A DNA stretch of 64,000 nucleotides from Sesamum alatum (GCA_034509735.1 JACGWO010000003.1:14508001-14572000); one strand, 5' to 3'; shown: positions 34,822-47,844, counted from the stretch's first letter. Notes: generated by a model from the sequence alone, not told the origin. Made by a program: numbers and translations.

Positions 34822-37800
34822 ATGTCTAAGAACCCGTTAACCATGATTCTTGAGACTAACAAATTCAACGGAACGAACTACTCGGACTGGCTGAGAAACC
34901 TGAGGATTGTCCTCGATTTCGAGAACCAAGGCTACGTCTTGGACGAGCCGCCACCGAGCGACTTACCGGAGGGGTCCACGCCTGAAGAACGTTTTGACAT
35001 TCGAGAAATGGCATGAGGACAACCGGAAAGTACGCAGTATCATACTGGCTTCGATGTCTAACGACATCCAGAAGCAGTATGAGAGGCTGGACAACGTCTC
35101 CGCCATAATGCTCCGCATGAACGAGGTTCATGCGGTTCCAGATAGGCATATTAGATATGCCGCCACAAAAAGCATTCTTTGGCACCAAGCTTGCTGAAGG
35201 AGTGTCTGTACAAAGTCATGGGGTCAAGATGCTCTCCCTAGTGGAGAAACTCGAGGACCTTAAAGTTGGGCTTAACAATGACACGTACATTGACGTGATC
35301 CTCCAGTCGCTTCCTCCATCCTATGACCCGTTTGTTGTAAACTATAACATGAACGGACTTGAGAAGTCTATGCATGAGTTGATCAACATGCTGGTCCAAT
35401 ACGAGGCAACGACCCACAAGTCGGCGCCGGCGGTATTGATAGGAGAGGCTTCGACCTCCAAGGCGAATGGCAAGAGGGCCGGACGCTGGAAAAGAGGAAG
35501 AAGGGCAAAGGGAAGACGGTTGTGGCCCCTGCTCACGCTCCGAGCATCCCTGTTGCTCCGGTTGGACCGAGCAAAGGGAAAGGGAAGGCCCGTGGTTCTC
35601 AGCAGTCCAAGGCAAATGATGTCTGCATGCATTGCCAAGGGAAAGGGCATTGGAAGAGGGAGTGCCCACAACTCCTCTCCAACCCAGGTGTGTTTGTGGT
35701 TGAAGTTATATGATTACTAATTTTGCTTCATGGGTATTGGATACGGGGTGTGGTGCTCACATCTGCAATGATTTTGCAGGCACTGCAAAGAAGCAGAAGG
35801 CTAACCAAGGATGAGATGATCCTGAGGCTAGGCGATGGTAAGGCCGTTGCTGCGGAGGCCGTAGGATCACTGGAGTTAGCCATTAGTAATCATGTTAGGA
35901 TTGTACTGACCGACTGTTTCTATGTACCTAGCATGATTAAAAACAATGTTTCCATCACGGTCCTTGATAAGGAGGGATATGAATTTACCATCAATAAAAA
36001 CGGTTTTTTCATTATCAAAGATGGTATTTCTCATATGCTTGGTACATTGGTCAACGGTCTGTACATACTTCAACAGTCTAATTGGATTATGACTGCAGAA
36101 CATAAACGAAAACGTGATGATCATAATAACGCACAGATATGGCATGCGAGGTTAGGACATATCTCTAAAGATAGGATAAGAAGGTTGGTGGACTCAAAGA
36201 GTCTAGAAATAGACGATTTGGACAACCTACCGACCTGCGAATCCTGCCTAAAGGGAAAGATGACCAAGAAACCCTTTGTTGGACAAAGTACGCTAGCCAG
36301 TGGTCTGTTGGATTTGATCCATACAGATGTCTGTGGTCCACTAAATACTCAAGCTAGAGGTGGGTACTCGTACTTCATAACCTTTACCGATGATCACTCA
36401 CGGTATGGTTATGTTTACCTGATGAGGTACAAGTCTGAAGCCTTTGCAAAGTTTAAGGAATACAGACTTGAAGTAGAGAACCAAACCGGTCGAAAGATCA
36501 AAGCCCTTCGGTCGGACCGAGGTGGAGAGTATTTGATGTGGTGAGTTTACTGATATCTAAAAGAGAATGGGATTCTCTCTCAGTGGACCCCTCCTGGAAC
36601 ACCGCAGCTTAATGGTGTGTCTGAAAGGAGGAATCGGACCTTGTTGGACATGGTCCGATCCATGATGAGTTTTACTGAACTACCCCTTTCCTTCTTGGGA
36701 TACGCTCTTGAGACGGCGGCCAAAGTTTTGAACTTGGCGCCATCTAAAAAGGTATCCCAGACGCCATATGAGATATGGCATGGCAAGCCTGCCTCCTAAC
36801 AAATACTTGAAGTGTGGGGTTGCCCGCATATGTCAAGAGATTAGTGGGAGATAAACTGGGACTGGAGGTCTAGTTTATGCAGGTTTATCGGCTATCCGAA
36901 AGAAACTGCGGGGTATTATTTTATGATCCCTCGAGAAAAAGGTTTTTGTCTCGGCGAAACGCAGTGTTCTTGGAAAAAGGTTTTCCATCGGATAGTCGAC
37001 GCGATGAGGGTACTCCTTGAGGAATCAAGTGAGGTACCCCATGAGCGGCAGTGACATCTGAGCCAGTGGTTCCCACTGATATTGTTCCAGTCCTCCGTAG
37101 GTCGGCCAGAGTATCCCATGCACCTGATAGGTATGGATTTCTGGGCCTGACCGGTCAGTTTGGATAATGATCCAAAGACGTATGGAGAAGCGATGTCGGA
37201 CATCGATTCGGACAAGTGGCTTGAGGCCATGAAATCCGAGATGGACTCGAATGGGTAACAAACAAGATTTGGACCCTAGCAGATCCACCAAAAGGGGTTA
37301 AACCCGAAGCTGGAACATACGTTTTGATGAAGTCATACGGGATATGATTTCATCAAAGAACGAGTCCGATCCTTGTGTATACAAGAAGATCAGTGGGAGC
37401 TCAGTTGCGTTTCTGGTGCTTTACGTAGATGACATCTTGCTCATTGGGAATGATGCTAAGATGTTGGGTACTACTAAAGCTTGGCTGTCAATGCAATTCT
37501 CCATGAAGGATATGGGCGAGGCATCCTACATCCTTGGCATGAAGATCTACAGGATAGATCTAGCAGGATGTTTAGGAATGGCCCAGTCCTCGTATATGAG
37601 GCTTGAAATTAAGTTGTCCAAGAAGCAATCTCCTAAGACTGATGAGGAACTTAAACGGATGTTGGACATTCTATGCTTCAGCCGTAGGCAGCATACAGTA
37701 TGTTGTTCAGTGCACTAGACTTGATGTGGCTTTCGCTTTGAGCGTAACTAGTCGATATCAGTCGTGTGCCGGGAAGGCACACTGGAGTGCAGTCAAGACT

Positions 37801-38346
37801 ATCCTAAAGTACCTGAAAAGGACTAAGGACATGTTCTTGATCTACGGCGGTGGAGGGTTGATACTGGAAGGCTATAGCGACGCTAGCTTCTAGTCGAATG
37901 ACGATGATGCCAAGTCTCAGTATGGTTTTGTATTTAGACTAAATGGTGGCGTGGTTACTTGGAAGAGTTCCAAGTAGGCTACTTCGACGGACTCCACCAA
38001 AGAGTTTTGAATACATAGCGGCTTTGGAAGCTGCTAAGGAGTGGTTTGGTTGATGAACTACATCAAGGGTTGGATGTAGTACCTAGCATTGCTAAGCCTG
38101 TAATTATCTTTCATGATAACAACGGGGCGATAGCGCTAGCAAAGGAACCGAGATCTCATCACGATCCAAGCATATTCTTAGACGCTACCATCTACTTAGA
38201 GAGATGGATAGCAGGACTGACGTTCGGTTGGACCGAGTCAGCTCCGCAGAAAACATAGCAGATCCACTTGCTAAGCCCATGTCGCAAGTTGCCCATACTC
38301 ACCATCTGAATAAGAGGTTCGAGGTCAATGGGTGATTTGGCTTTAG
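34822..38346 (+). pseudogene. Fam1-5 gag-pol with RT deletion
   Basis: Starts MSKNPLTMILETNKFNG at 34822. Frameshifts follow early in gag (extra T near 34993) and near 35170. The CCHC knuckle CMHCQGKGHWKREC is at 35624-35665 and protease DTG is intact at 35740-35748. Integrase has WHARLGHIS, CESCLKGK, HTDVCGP and RSDRGGEYL, then a break near 36535, then SERRN. From 36790 to 37340 there is a one-base indel roughly every 30-60 bp against Fam1-3, an error-like density. At about 37304 the 340-bp RT deletion (GVKP joined to GAAGCTGG) is identical to that in Fam1-3. YVDD is at 37422-37433. RNase H is broken by a TAG near 37891 and frameshifts. The stop is TAG 38344-38346. RT cannot be made from this copy. 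Confidence 0.92.
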
Positions 38347-38349
38347 GTC

Positions 38350-38360
38350 AAGTGGGAGAT
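38350..38360 (+). other. Polypurine tract of Fam1-5
   Basis: AAGTGGGAGAT directly before the 3' LTR. Confidence 0.85.
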
Positions 38361-40525
38361 TGTTGGAATAGGTGACCAGAAAGCCAATGGGTTTGGCAAT
38401 TTGTAACCTATCCGACAACTTGATGTGAATGTAATATTATTATGTGATGAATAAGATGAGTATTCCTCACCAATGGTACCTTCTTTGTTGCGCTCATCTT
38501 ACATTTGTTAAAATGGTGTTTAACTTATATCGCAACAAAGCCCACAGACCATTGATAACAACTCGTGCAGTTGGGCCACGCATTGGATGGTGGTCATGAA
38601 ACCAACTGATTAAGAGTTTGGGTCTGAAACGTTCCAAGTCGAGGACCTCGAGACAGGGCATCGAGAGTCCTATTGAGACTTGCGTCAAAGAGTCGTGTTC
38701 ATTGGATGAGTGCCGTGTTTCATCGGCGACAGGCGTGGGGCACCTACACGATCTTGATGGGTTGGTCGACTGGGGTCGAGCCGACTGGACTGACTCACGG
38801 GGATCATCATATGGAAGCCTTGGAGGCTTGGGTCGGTATGATTGGATTCCCCGGTTCCGATAGTACGAGAGTAATCCTCAGACTTGAGGAATCATGGCAG
38901 TCACGTGCACAGGACGGCTGTATCTTGGATCTGGCGAGAGGTGATCATTCTGTAAGATGATCATTATAAGCCTTGTCCAGTGCAGTCGCTCCTATGCACT
39001 CAGAGACACGTTCATGCTGTTTGAAGCTGTGGCCACAATGGTTGGTCGAACAGGGAATGGTTTCCTGTGTCGACGCAATGAAGCATACGTGGTCTCGAGT
39101 ATTAAGCATAGATGCCTAGTCAAGGATGGGAACTGACGCCCAATTCCATACGCTAGACTAAGGTCGGGAGACGGTAGACGGAGGATCGTACCCGTATGGA
39201 ATCGGCGCCTAAATGTTCACGCCAATTCACCTAGTCTCTAGTGCCATGGACCGTTGCTAGACGGGGACCCATGGTAACGGGCCCTTGTGGGACACGGGCC
39301 CAAGTCTAGCTGAGGGTGAACCTAAAGGGTCACACACAAATCACCGAGGAGGTTGAGAGATCGACTTGGAGTCAATCTCGAAGGATAAAATAAGTAATTA
39401 GATTACTTAAGGGAAAGTCCATTGGATGGACGGGGCCGATATTGTATCGGGCTTTCATTTAATCGGTAAATTGGATTTTCGATTTAAATATGGAAAGTTG
39501 AGATGTTGAGACGTTGGATCTTTTAATTGGATTAAAAGATCAACGGGAATAATTTAAGTGGACATTAAATTGGATTTAATATTGGGTTCGTCGTAATTGG
39601 ATTACGATAAAACTCGGTCCGTTAAATTATACCTGAGAGGAGAAATAATTCCTATTTTGGAATAGGAAGAAGTTGGACTTCTTCCCTTAATTAAACATAG
39701 CCGACATGCTCCCTTGGAGGAAGCAAAATCAGCCATGTTGCATGCTAGGTGGTATGTTGACTTGTCTCTTTTGGAAAGAGACAAATCAACTCCAATCAAG
39801 CTCTTCCCTTTTGGTATGATTTGATCATACCATAAATTTTGGTAGGCTTGATTAAAGAATTGATGGTGATTGATTGGAATGAATCTAGACATCCTTGGAT
39901 GAACCTAGACACATTCCAATATTCACATTAATTATGTATATATATTAGAATATACAACACCTAGCATAAGTGATTCATTATTCATCTTTTTCTAGGAAAA
40001 AGAAAAGACAAAAATCCTCTCCTCTCTCTCAAAATTTCGTGCTCCCTCCCTCTCTTACACTTGTGTTCTTCACTTGATTTTAAATCAAGAAGAAGAACAA
40101 AGTAAGTTTAAGAGAACACTAATTCATAGTGTTCTTCTCTTAAACCGATTCCTTCCTAAACCCGTTCTTTTCTAGCAAGAAGAACGTGTGTTTCTTCCGT
40201 TTGTGGTGTGGATCACCTTTGGAGAATCCATATGTTTGGATTTCATGAGCATTCCGGAGAAGGAACAATGCTAGTAGCCGGGAGCATACGCTAAACAATC
40301 AAAGGTAACGGTTTATTACGCTTTGATTGATTTGATTTGTATATCTATGCCCTATGTGTTTAAATATATGTTTTAATATTTACACATCCTACAATCGAAC
40401 GCCCAGTTGAGCACCCAAGGGTACACCCCTTGGGATTCGCGTATTTTGAATTTGATTTAAATTTACGCAATTTCTCGCTTTTCTCGCTTCCGCTCGCGCT
40501 CTCGGGCGGATCCGCTTGTCCTTCA
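38361..40525 (+). repeat. 3' LTR of Fam1-5
   Basis: 2,165 bp, TGTTGGAATAGG to TTGTCCTTCA. It lacks about 68 bp at 38988/38989 (GCAGTCG joined to CTCCTATGC) that the 5' LTR has at about 31411-31478. Confidence 0.93.
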
Positions 40526-40530
40526 CCTAC

Positions 40531-40737
40531 CTCCAAGCATAGTTCCAATTTTCTGAACTGTTATTTCAGTCTGTGGGCGTTTGTTGTGACATCGTAACGA
40601 TGCAAGCAGTAAGTACAACAAAACTCATGCCTATGAATCCTTACTATATTCATTAACATAATATTACTTGTTCACAGATTGACGAATGGTTCTCAGAACA
40701 GCCAATACCATTGACTTTCTGGTCACCTATTCTAACA
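40531..40737 (-). repeat. 3' LTR of Fam3-1, proximal part
   Basis: Continues 28793-30823 after Fam1-5; 40526-40530 is the second CCTAC copy. Ends CCTATTCTAACA. Confidence 0.9.
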
Positions 40738-40748
40738 ATCTCCCACTT
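40738..40748 (-). other. Polypurine tract of Fam3-1
   Basis: The minus strand reads AAGTGGGAGAT, the same as in the other families. Confidence 0.8.
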
Positions 40749-43700
40749 GACCAATAAGTCAATAACCCACTTTGTTCAGAATCCTCTAAGTATGAGTAAT
40801 CTACGATACCGACTAAGGTATTGTGAGTCCACTTATATTTCCTTGTGAAGCAATACGGTCTAACGTGTAACCTCTATCCACCATTGCCTCCTAGAGATGG
40901 TGGTTGTCTAAGAATATTTTCGTGGATCTTGTGATGAGATCTCGTTCCAATACTCCCATAGCCAGTTTCCTGCCATATAGGCGAACATGGCTTGGTCGTG
41001 CTAGGCGCCACGTCCATCCTATGGACGCGGTCTTCATCAGTGACCACTATCCGATGCACTCATCATTGGGCCTGACTGTGCATACCTTTGAGACTAACTG
41101 GTTTTCACTTATGCTCTGGAAGCTAGTATCGCTTTAGCCTTCCAAAGCAACTCTCAACAGACGGTGCATCATGAACACATCTTTAGTCCTTATTCAGGTA
41201 CTAAGGATCGTTCTTGATTGCTGTCTTCAACCCCTCAGTGCATTACCGATTTATGTTGAGCCATGCTAGAAGCACTCTCAACATCGGTTCCTATGCACCG
41301 AGTAAACATATCATATGTTTGCCTAGGGTTAAGACATAGGGGATACTCAACATCCAAGCCTTCTCATTAGTCCACCGTGACTAAGTGTTGAATGGCTTGA
41401 TGCTTTATGCATAGTATCCAAGTTTTCTCATCAGTCTTACTATGACTGAGTCTCGAACAACTTGTCCCTCTACATGTTTGAGTTTTCTCATCAGTCTATC
41501 ACTGACTGAATATTTGAAAAACTCAATTCATGATATGTATGTGGGAACCCTTAAAATGTCATGGAGAATTTTCGTGAGTTACAGTTGTGTTTTAGTGATT
41601 CCTAGTGTCTTCAATTCATTCATGGATCAAGACATTACACACTTAAACACATGGAACACCATTTCTACTCCCACTGATCACCTACGTCGTTTAAGACCGA
41701 GTCATGCTCCGTATGAGCTCGTCAAAACGAATAATCCAGTTATGCGGTGTTTCCAACCTTGTTTGAATTTCCTAGTGGATTCTATGGGCTCCTCTCCATA
41801 AATCATACTATGATGTGCAACATCACGTTCCGCAGGTCATTTGGATTACTATCCAAATTTGACCGAACATATCCCGATCATTCGTACTTCTTACGACATT
41901 CGGGTTCGTTCTTAAGGGGACTTGGAATATGATCAATTTAAGAAATGCGATTCTAAGCAACGTTAGTATTATTCTGTCGTATACTTGTACAAATTAGACA
42001 CCGAGTCTAATTTGTCTCCCACTAGTCCCTTGACGTATGTAGGATCCTTCTACATGCTCAAGGACTTTGTCGGGACACAGGCTTGCCAAACCATGGCTCC
42101 TTGTGTGTGACTCCTAGCAAAGTGCCACGTTCCTTACGTTGGTAATTTTGAGTCTATGTCTACACGGGCTAAGGTAATTGGGCGAAACTTCGATCGATCT
42201 TCGTCCAACGAGATTCGATAGTTCCCTTTATCAGAGACCGTCATACTTGGCCTTTACAGAAACGTTTCATTTGAGAATTCCATTCTCAACTTGAATGCTC
42301 AGAGCTCCTACTAAATACACGGCCTTTTCGATCCAATCGAAACAGGTTTAATTTTGCAACCATTTATGGTTCACCTCCTTAAGTCTAATTCCCAAACCTC
42401 CTATGGGACCTTTAGACTTTTGAACCCTCTTATGGTCTTGTGTATTAGTAACCTACAGTTGTCTTATTGGATCCCTTCCAATAGACTATTTGGCAAGCCT
42501 ACTTCGTCCAACAAAGAGCTTTGGGACTTTCTTCTTTATAAAAGACTCGTAAATTTAGTCGATTCGAATCATCTATTTCTAGATTCATCGAACTTTCCAA
42601 TTTACTTATCTTTTAATAAAGAAGAAATGTCCTAGCTGTTGTAGATGCCAAATTTGTAAGTTGGTCTTGATTAATCCATTTAGATAATTTGAATTTTGAG
42701 TATCCATAAACCTTTTATGGGATGGTGTTCTAGGAATTTACGTGTAACTACTAGCAAACATGAATCAATATTCAATAATTTTGTTTGATCAAATATGTAT
42801 GTAATAAAACGTTTGTCCAACAAAGAGACATACTTTTGATCATGCTAGGTTACGTAATTCCTATATTATATCCTAACATGATCACGATTATGGGCCTAAC
42901 AAGTCTCTAGTCCTTTTCATCAATGGACCTTGCCATTGTAGAATCCTAGAACTGTTCTTGGCTTTTAAGTCCTTATTCACTTTCTGCAAACTACCCGCAG
43001 ATTAGTGATAGGAATGGTATCAAATACCAAATAGAGAAAAGGTGATCATGTCAATACTCAATATCAAATTTTACCTACATTGGAGACAGGTTCAGGATAC
43101 TCCCTTTTCTAATGGCTCTCTTTACGTCAGTGAATGCTTACGTTCTTAGAATCTATGAACTTGACTGCTGAACCTTTTGCTCTTTCCTTTACCTCCACCT
43201 TGTGTTGTAAAGGAACAGCACTTGAAGTGCTTAATAGTTGATGTCACCTTACCCTTCTTCCTCTTTTTGGCGTCTGGCACCCTTGCCTTTCGCTATGGAG
43301 GTTGAAGCCTCTCCTACTAGTGCCGACGGTGCAGATTTTGCAATCGTTGCTTCGTACTAGACCAACATAATTACCAACCTATGAAGATCTTTTCTAAGCT
43401 CATTCATGTTGATAATTAATGGTTCGTAGGAGGGAGGAAGAGACTGAAGGATCATGTCAATGTACGTCTCTTTTTCAAGACTGACGTGGAGGTCTTTTGA
43501 GCTTCTCCACTAGGGATTGCATCATCACTCCATGTTCTTTGTACCGACATCCCTTCCGTCATCTTAGCTCCAAACATGCCTTCGTTGCATTTTACCCCAC
43601 ATGCTGGTCCAAGACCATATAGACATGATGCAAACGAAGCATAGTTTGAGCCAACATCATTATATCCTACTTGCCGGTGGTCATCCTTCAACTTTTGAAC

Positions 43701-43877
43701 GCCAAGCATTGCCTTAGTTGTCGACCCCTCCGGCAAGCGCTGAGGAACGTCCTCATCCGGTTATGTGAGTTAAGGTTCTAGAAATCTAAGACCATCGTAA
43801 GATTTCGCAGTCAATTCGTCTAATTGGTTCCCTTTTAATGAGCCTCTTAGTGATGTGTTTGATGGATTTTTAGACAT
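40749..43877 (-). pseudogene. Fam3-1 gag-pol relic
   Basis: Heavily decayed copia polyprotein, about 3.1 kb from gag start (CAT 43875-43877) to the LTR against about 4.06 kb in Fam2-1. Recognisable pieces: gag N-terminus; a shifted gag segment (43452-43736, FGAKMTEGMSVQ); a knuckle relic near 43095-43140; a protease relic with DTI instead of DTG near 43025; integrase pieces (SFVGQ-like near 42500; a KGLVGDKLDS equivalent near 42010-42040); an RT relic near 41640-41720 in which YVDD is gone; RNase H scraps at 40850-41250. Almost every lesion is also in Fam3-2. No product can be made. Small ORFs here are fragments of the relic or chance. Confidence 0.8.
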
Positions 43878-44271
43878 TCACAACATATATATAAAGCAGA
43901 AAATAATAAGCAGAGTGAAGTAATATTTTGGTTAAGTCTCGGTCTTTAGTCCTTAACCTCTCCCACTATTTCTACGAAAACACGGCAGTTCAAACGTTGT
44001 TTTCGGAAAATTCTTTCCTAGTGGGCTCGGGATCCACAGCGATCTCCCCCATACCCCGCTTTTACGATTCGCATGGGAAAAGAACCTGTGGGAGGTATTC
44101 CATACCATTCTCATTCCACAAGATTCCCAAGATAATTGCCTCACCCTTTCACGTGATCCCGAGGACTCCAAGAGAATCACGTTATTCGGGCGTTAGACCC
44201 GACCCAATCAACCGATTCATAGACTCACTGCTACCTCCACGACTCGTGAGACAGGTAACAACAGTCTACTC
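43878..44271 (-). other. Fam3-1 leader remnant
   Basis: The gag-proximal leader up to the cut at 44271. It keeps TAGAAATA near 43967 in place of TATAAATA, a hairpin IV equivalent at 44109-44123 (RNA TCTTGT/ATGAGA, paired through G-U), and hairpin III with CACGAGTCGTG at 44238-44248. Hairpin II lies beyond the break and is lost. Confidence 0.7.
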
Positions 44272-46261
44272 TGAAGAGGATGCGTGGATCGTCCCGGGAA
44301 AATTGCGCGAATGCGGAAGCGCGATATAAAATAAAAACGGAATTTAAAACATGCTTTTAAATTAAAGAGCACGTTTCAAGGGGTGTGCCCTTGAAATTTC
44401 TCGGGTGTTCGGTGTATCTCATGAATAAACAACATACAATAATCATGGAGGCCATAGGGTTCAAAATTAAAAGAGACGAAAATATTAAAACGAGACCTAC
44501 CCGTTGTCGTTTTCGTCTTCGACGGCTACACGCGTTGTTCCCCGTTTTGCACCAAGATCTCGTTCTTGAGACCCTCCAAATCGTGACACATGATCCACCC
44601 ACGTATCTTGAACGTCGTGCTAGCAACGAGCAAGTATAATTTATTGGAGTGGATGAATCAACAACACGTTATGAATTAACGGTATTGATTCATCAATGTT
44701 CTAATGTTCCAATAACAAGAGAACAAGAAAAGATGTTTTCTTGGAGAGAGAGAGGGCGGACGAGAGGGAGAGAAACGAGAGAGGGAGTGTGTTGTGTGTG
44801 TGTTGGAATTTCAAGAATCATCATCCTCTAATGTGTAGGAGGCTAGGGGTTTATATAGAGGAGGAGAATAATCCTCTTTAAACTCCACCTCTTTAGAAGC
44901 TTAATTTGACTAGGATTTTGACCTAGTCAAAGTCCTAGTCAAAGTAGAATTTGACCTTGTCAAATTCAATCCTAGCCTTTCATCTCTCCCATTAAATCTC
45001 AACCATTAATTTAATTTAATGGAATATTTAAATCCTATTAAATATTCCAAGAAGCCAAATAAATATAAAAATAAATATTAATATTTATTCTAGGCCCATT
45101 AAATTAATTCCCTTAATAAATTCAATTTATTAATTTAATTCCCTTTATCAAATAGAAGGAATTAATTTTCCAAGAAAATATAGGACCCGATTAAATCCAA
45201 TTTAATCATTCCTTTACTCCAATATTTAATTCCAAATTAAATACTAAGTGTGTGTGGATAGTGTGTGACTCTTTAGGTTCACCATTCAGCTAGACTTGGT
45301 CGGATTCCTAGAATCCGTCCATTACCATGGGTGGCCATCTAGCAACGGTCCATGGCACTAGAGACTAGGTAAAATATCCGGGGATGAACATTTAGCTCTA
45401 ACAGTACACTTGTCCTTCTGTCTTCGGTCTCATCACTTAGGGTCTAGGGCACGGAAAATGCAGGTACTCATTTTGGACCAAAGTGTCGGTCTGTCCTTAC
45501 TAAAAGCCGCAAGGGAAACCTTCCCTTCTGTTCAGTTACTGTGGCCACAGATTTTAGGGACAAGACACAGAGCATACATGAGACTCAACTGTCAATGCCT
45601 TTTGATAGGAGACAGATCCTTTCTTGGAAACTACTGTCACTCTGTACACCAGAGCTGCACTAGACATGGCTTATGACTACTCAAGAGTATTTTGGCAATC
45701 TCTCACCATATCTAAGATACAGACCGGATGTACAGGTAAACTCAGCAGTTCCTCAAGTCAAAGGACTTGACCTGTACCGTTGGAACTGGGAATACACGTC
45801 ATACCTTGCTGACCATACTCAAGGTCCTCCGTAAGACGGTTCCCGTGAGTCACCTCAGTCAGCTGCTTCCTAGCATGCTAACCCACTAACACTGCTTAGA
45901 TGACCTTCGTCACCCGTCGATGAAATACGACAGCAGATGCTTAGTGCATGTCTCAAGGGGAATCTCGGTACCCATTTTCGAGATTCCTTGACTTGGAGAT
46001 TTTCGGACTGATTCGGTAAGACTGATTTCATGGACCTACCTCCAAGAGTAGTCCCAGTCCCCAAAATCGATTCTCAGTCCGTGGGCTTTGTTTGCGTAGT
46101 GAACTGAAATGTAATAGCAGATATAAGTGAACGTAAACAAAGTGTTGCCATATGAACTTCACTTCTTTATTCATAAATGTTTTTATCAAACAGTTGAAAT
46201 TGTCTAGACATAGGTTACATATTCCCGCCAAAATTGGCTTACATGGTCACCTATTCTAACA
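44272..46261 (-). repeat. 3' LTR of Fam2-2
   Basis: 1,990-bp Fam2 LTR inserted in the Fam3-1 leader; TACTC precedes it but the matching copy is lost. Its outer end reads TGAAGAGGATGCGTGG where other Fam2 LTRs have TGAAAGATTATGTGG. A TATA box equivalent is near 44851. It ends CCTATTCTAACA followed by ATCTCCCACTT, the polypurine tract in reverse (46262-46272). Confidence 0.92.
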
Positions 46262-46277
46262 ATCTCCCACTTGACCT

Positions 46278-47844
46278 TTAAAGCCAATCGCCCATATGTC
46301 TAATCCCTATCTTCTCAAGATGTTGCGTATGAGCGCTCTGCGACATAGGCTTTGTCAGTGGATCTGCTGTGTTGTCTGCTGAGTTGACTCGGTCCATCCG
46401 GACGTCACCTCTTCCTACCATTTCTCTTAGAAGATGGTAGCGTCTAAGAATGTTTTTGGAACAGTGATGAGATCTTCGTTCCTTTGCTTGCGCTATTGCA
46501 CCGTTGTTATCACAGAAGATGACAACGGGCTCGGCGATGCTAGGCACTACACCAAACTCTTGATGTAGTTTCTCATCCAAACCGCTTCCTTGGCAGCTTC
46601 TGAAGCTGCTATGTATTCAGCCTCTGTGGTGGAGTCAGCAGTGGTTGCTTGCTTGGAACTTTTCTAAGCCACTACTCCTCCATTGAGTTTGAATACGTAA
46701 CCCGATTGAGACTTGGCATCATCGTCATCAGATTGGAAGCTAGCATCGCTAAAGCCTTCCAGAATCAGCTCTGCATTGCCATAGACTAAAAAAATTTCCT
46801 TAGTCCTCCTTAGGTACTTAAGGATGCCCTTAACAGCATTCCAATGTGCCTCTCCTGCGCAGGACTGATATCTCCTTGTTACGCTCAAAGCGTAAGCAAT
46901 GTCAGGCCTGGTGCAGTGGACCGCATATTGGATGTTTCCTACGGCAGAAGCATAGGGGATGACTTTCATCCTTTCAAGTTCCTCATTAGTCTGCAGGGAC
47001 TGTTTCTTGGATAACTTGATCCCATGCCTCATGGGAAGGAATCCTCGTTTGGAGTTGTCCATTCGATATCTCTTTAGGACTTTCTCCATTTACGAGTTTT
47101 CGGTGAGCCCTAACATCCTTTTAGATCTGTCCCTGACGATCTGGATGCCTAGGATGTAGGAGGCTTCACCCAAGTCCTTCATGGAAAACTGGGTTGACAA
47201 CCATGCTTTTGTGTCCCCCAACATTCTAACGTCATTACCAATGAGTAGAATGTCATCCACATAAAGCACTAGGAACACTATAGAGCTCCCACTGACCTTC
47301 TTGTATACACAAGGGTCGGATTCGTTTCTTGATGAAGTTATAGCCCCGTATTACTTCATCAAAGTGAATGTTCCAACTTCGGGATGCTCGTTTGAGGCCA
47401 TAGATGGACTTCTGGAGACGACAGACCTTCTGTTCTTTTCCAGTGACTGTGAAACCCTCCGGTTGATCCATATAGATCTCTTCCTCAATGAAACCGTTAA
47501 GGAAGGCCTTTTTCACGTCCATCTGCCATATCTCATAGTCATACCATGCTGCTACGGTGAGCAGGATCTGAATGGATTTAGCCATGGCTACTGGCGAGTA
47601 GGTATCCTCAAAATCGACCCTGGGTCGTTGAGTGTATCCCTTGGCTACAAGCCTAGCCTTGAAGATTGTGACTTCTCCATCAATGCCAAGTTTGCGCTTG
47701 TAGACCCACTTACAGCCCACTGGCATAACACCTTTCGGTGGATCTACAAGTCTCCAGACTTGGTTCTCATTCATGGAGTCCATTTCGGTTTTCATGGCCT
47801 CAAGCCATTTCCCGGAGTCGATGTCAGACATCGCTTCTCCATAT
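46278..47844 (-). pseudogene. Fam2-2 pol, RT and RNase H part
   Basis: Minus-strand pol from SDIDSGKWLEAMKTEMDSM (47831) to GDWL and stop (46278). RT has KWVYKRKLGIDGE, QMDVKKAFLNGF and YVDD at 47252-47263. RNase H has SDASFQSDDDD and CDNNGAIAQAKE. Breaks: an extra C near 47333 (frameshift), TAA near 47090 in place of the TAT of SY(V), TAG near 46664 where TGG is expected, and a missing G near 46560. The upstream half (gag, protease, integrase) is absent because the Fam2-3 LTR begins at 47845 within the linker codons. Confidence 0.92.

Larger units (their letters stand above)
30824..40525 (+). mobile_element. Fam1-5, complete 9.7-kb copia element
   Basis: 5' LTR 30824-33013, primer-binding site 33016-33033, leader, gag-pol 34822-38346, polypurine tract 38350-38360 and 3' LTR 38361-40525, with CCTAC duplication. 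It shares the RT deletion and other lesions of Fam1-3, so both derive from one defective source. The 5' LTR begins TGTTAG and the 3' LTR TGTTGG. Each LTR also has a private deletion. Confidence 0.95.
28793..44271 (-). mobile_element. Fam3-1, decayed copia element, 5' end lost, Fam1-5 nested
   Basis: The left end is the 3' LTR (28793-30823 plus 40531-40737), followed by polypurine tract, relic gag-pol and part of the leader on the minus strand. At 44271/44272 it is cut by a Fam2 LTR, so its 5' LTR and left-right target duplication cannot be checked. TCCCA precedes the LTR at 28788-28792. The relic shares many lesions with Fam3-2, so the family was defective before these copies arose. Confidence 0.85.

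Noticed and set aside
41442..41932. ORFs with leucine/serine-rich sequence opposite the Fam3-1 relic (also 42354-42635; reversed 57803-58135 and 58601-58960)
   Set aside because: Antisense to decayed pol; similar in the two Fam3 copies only because the copies share DNA.
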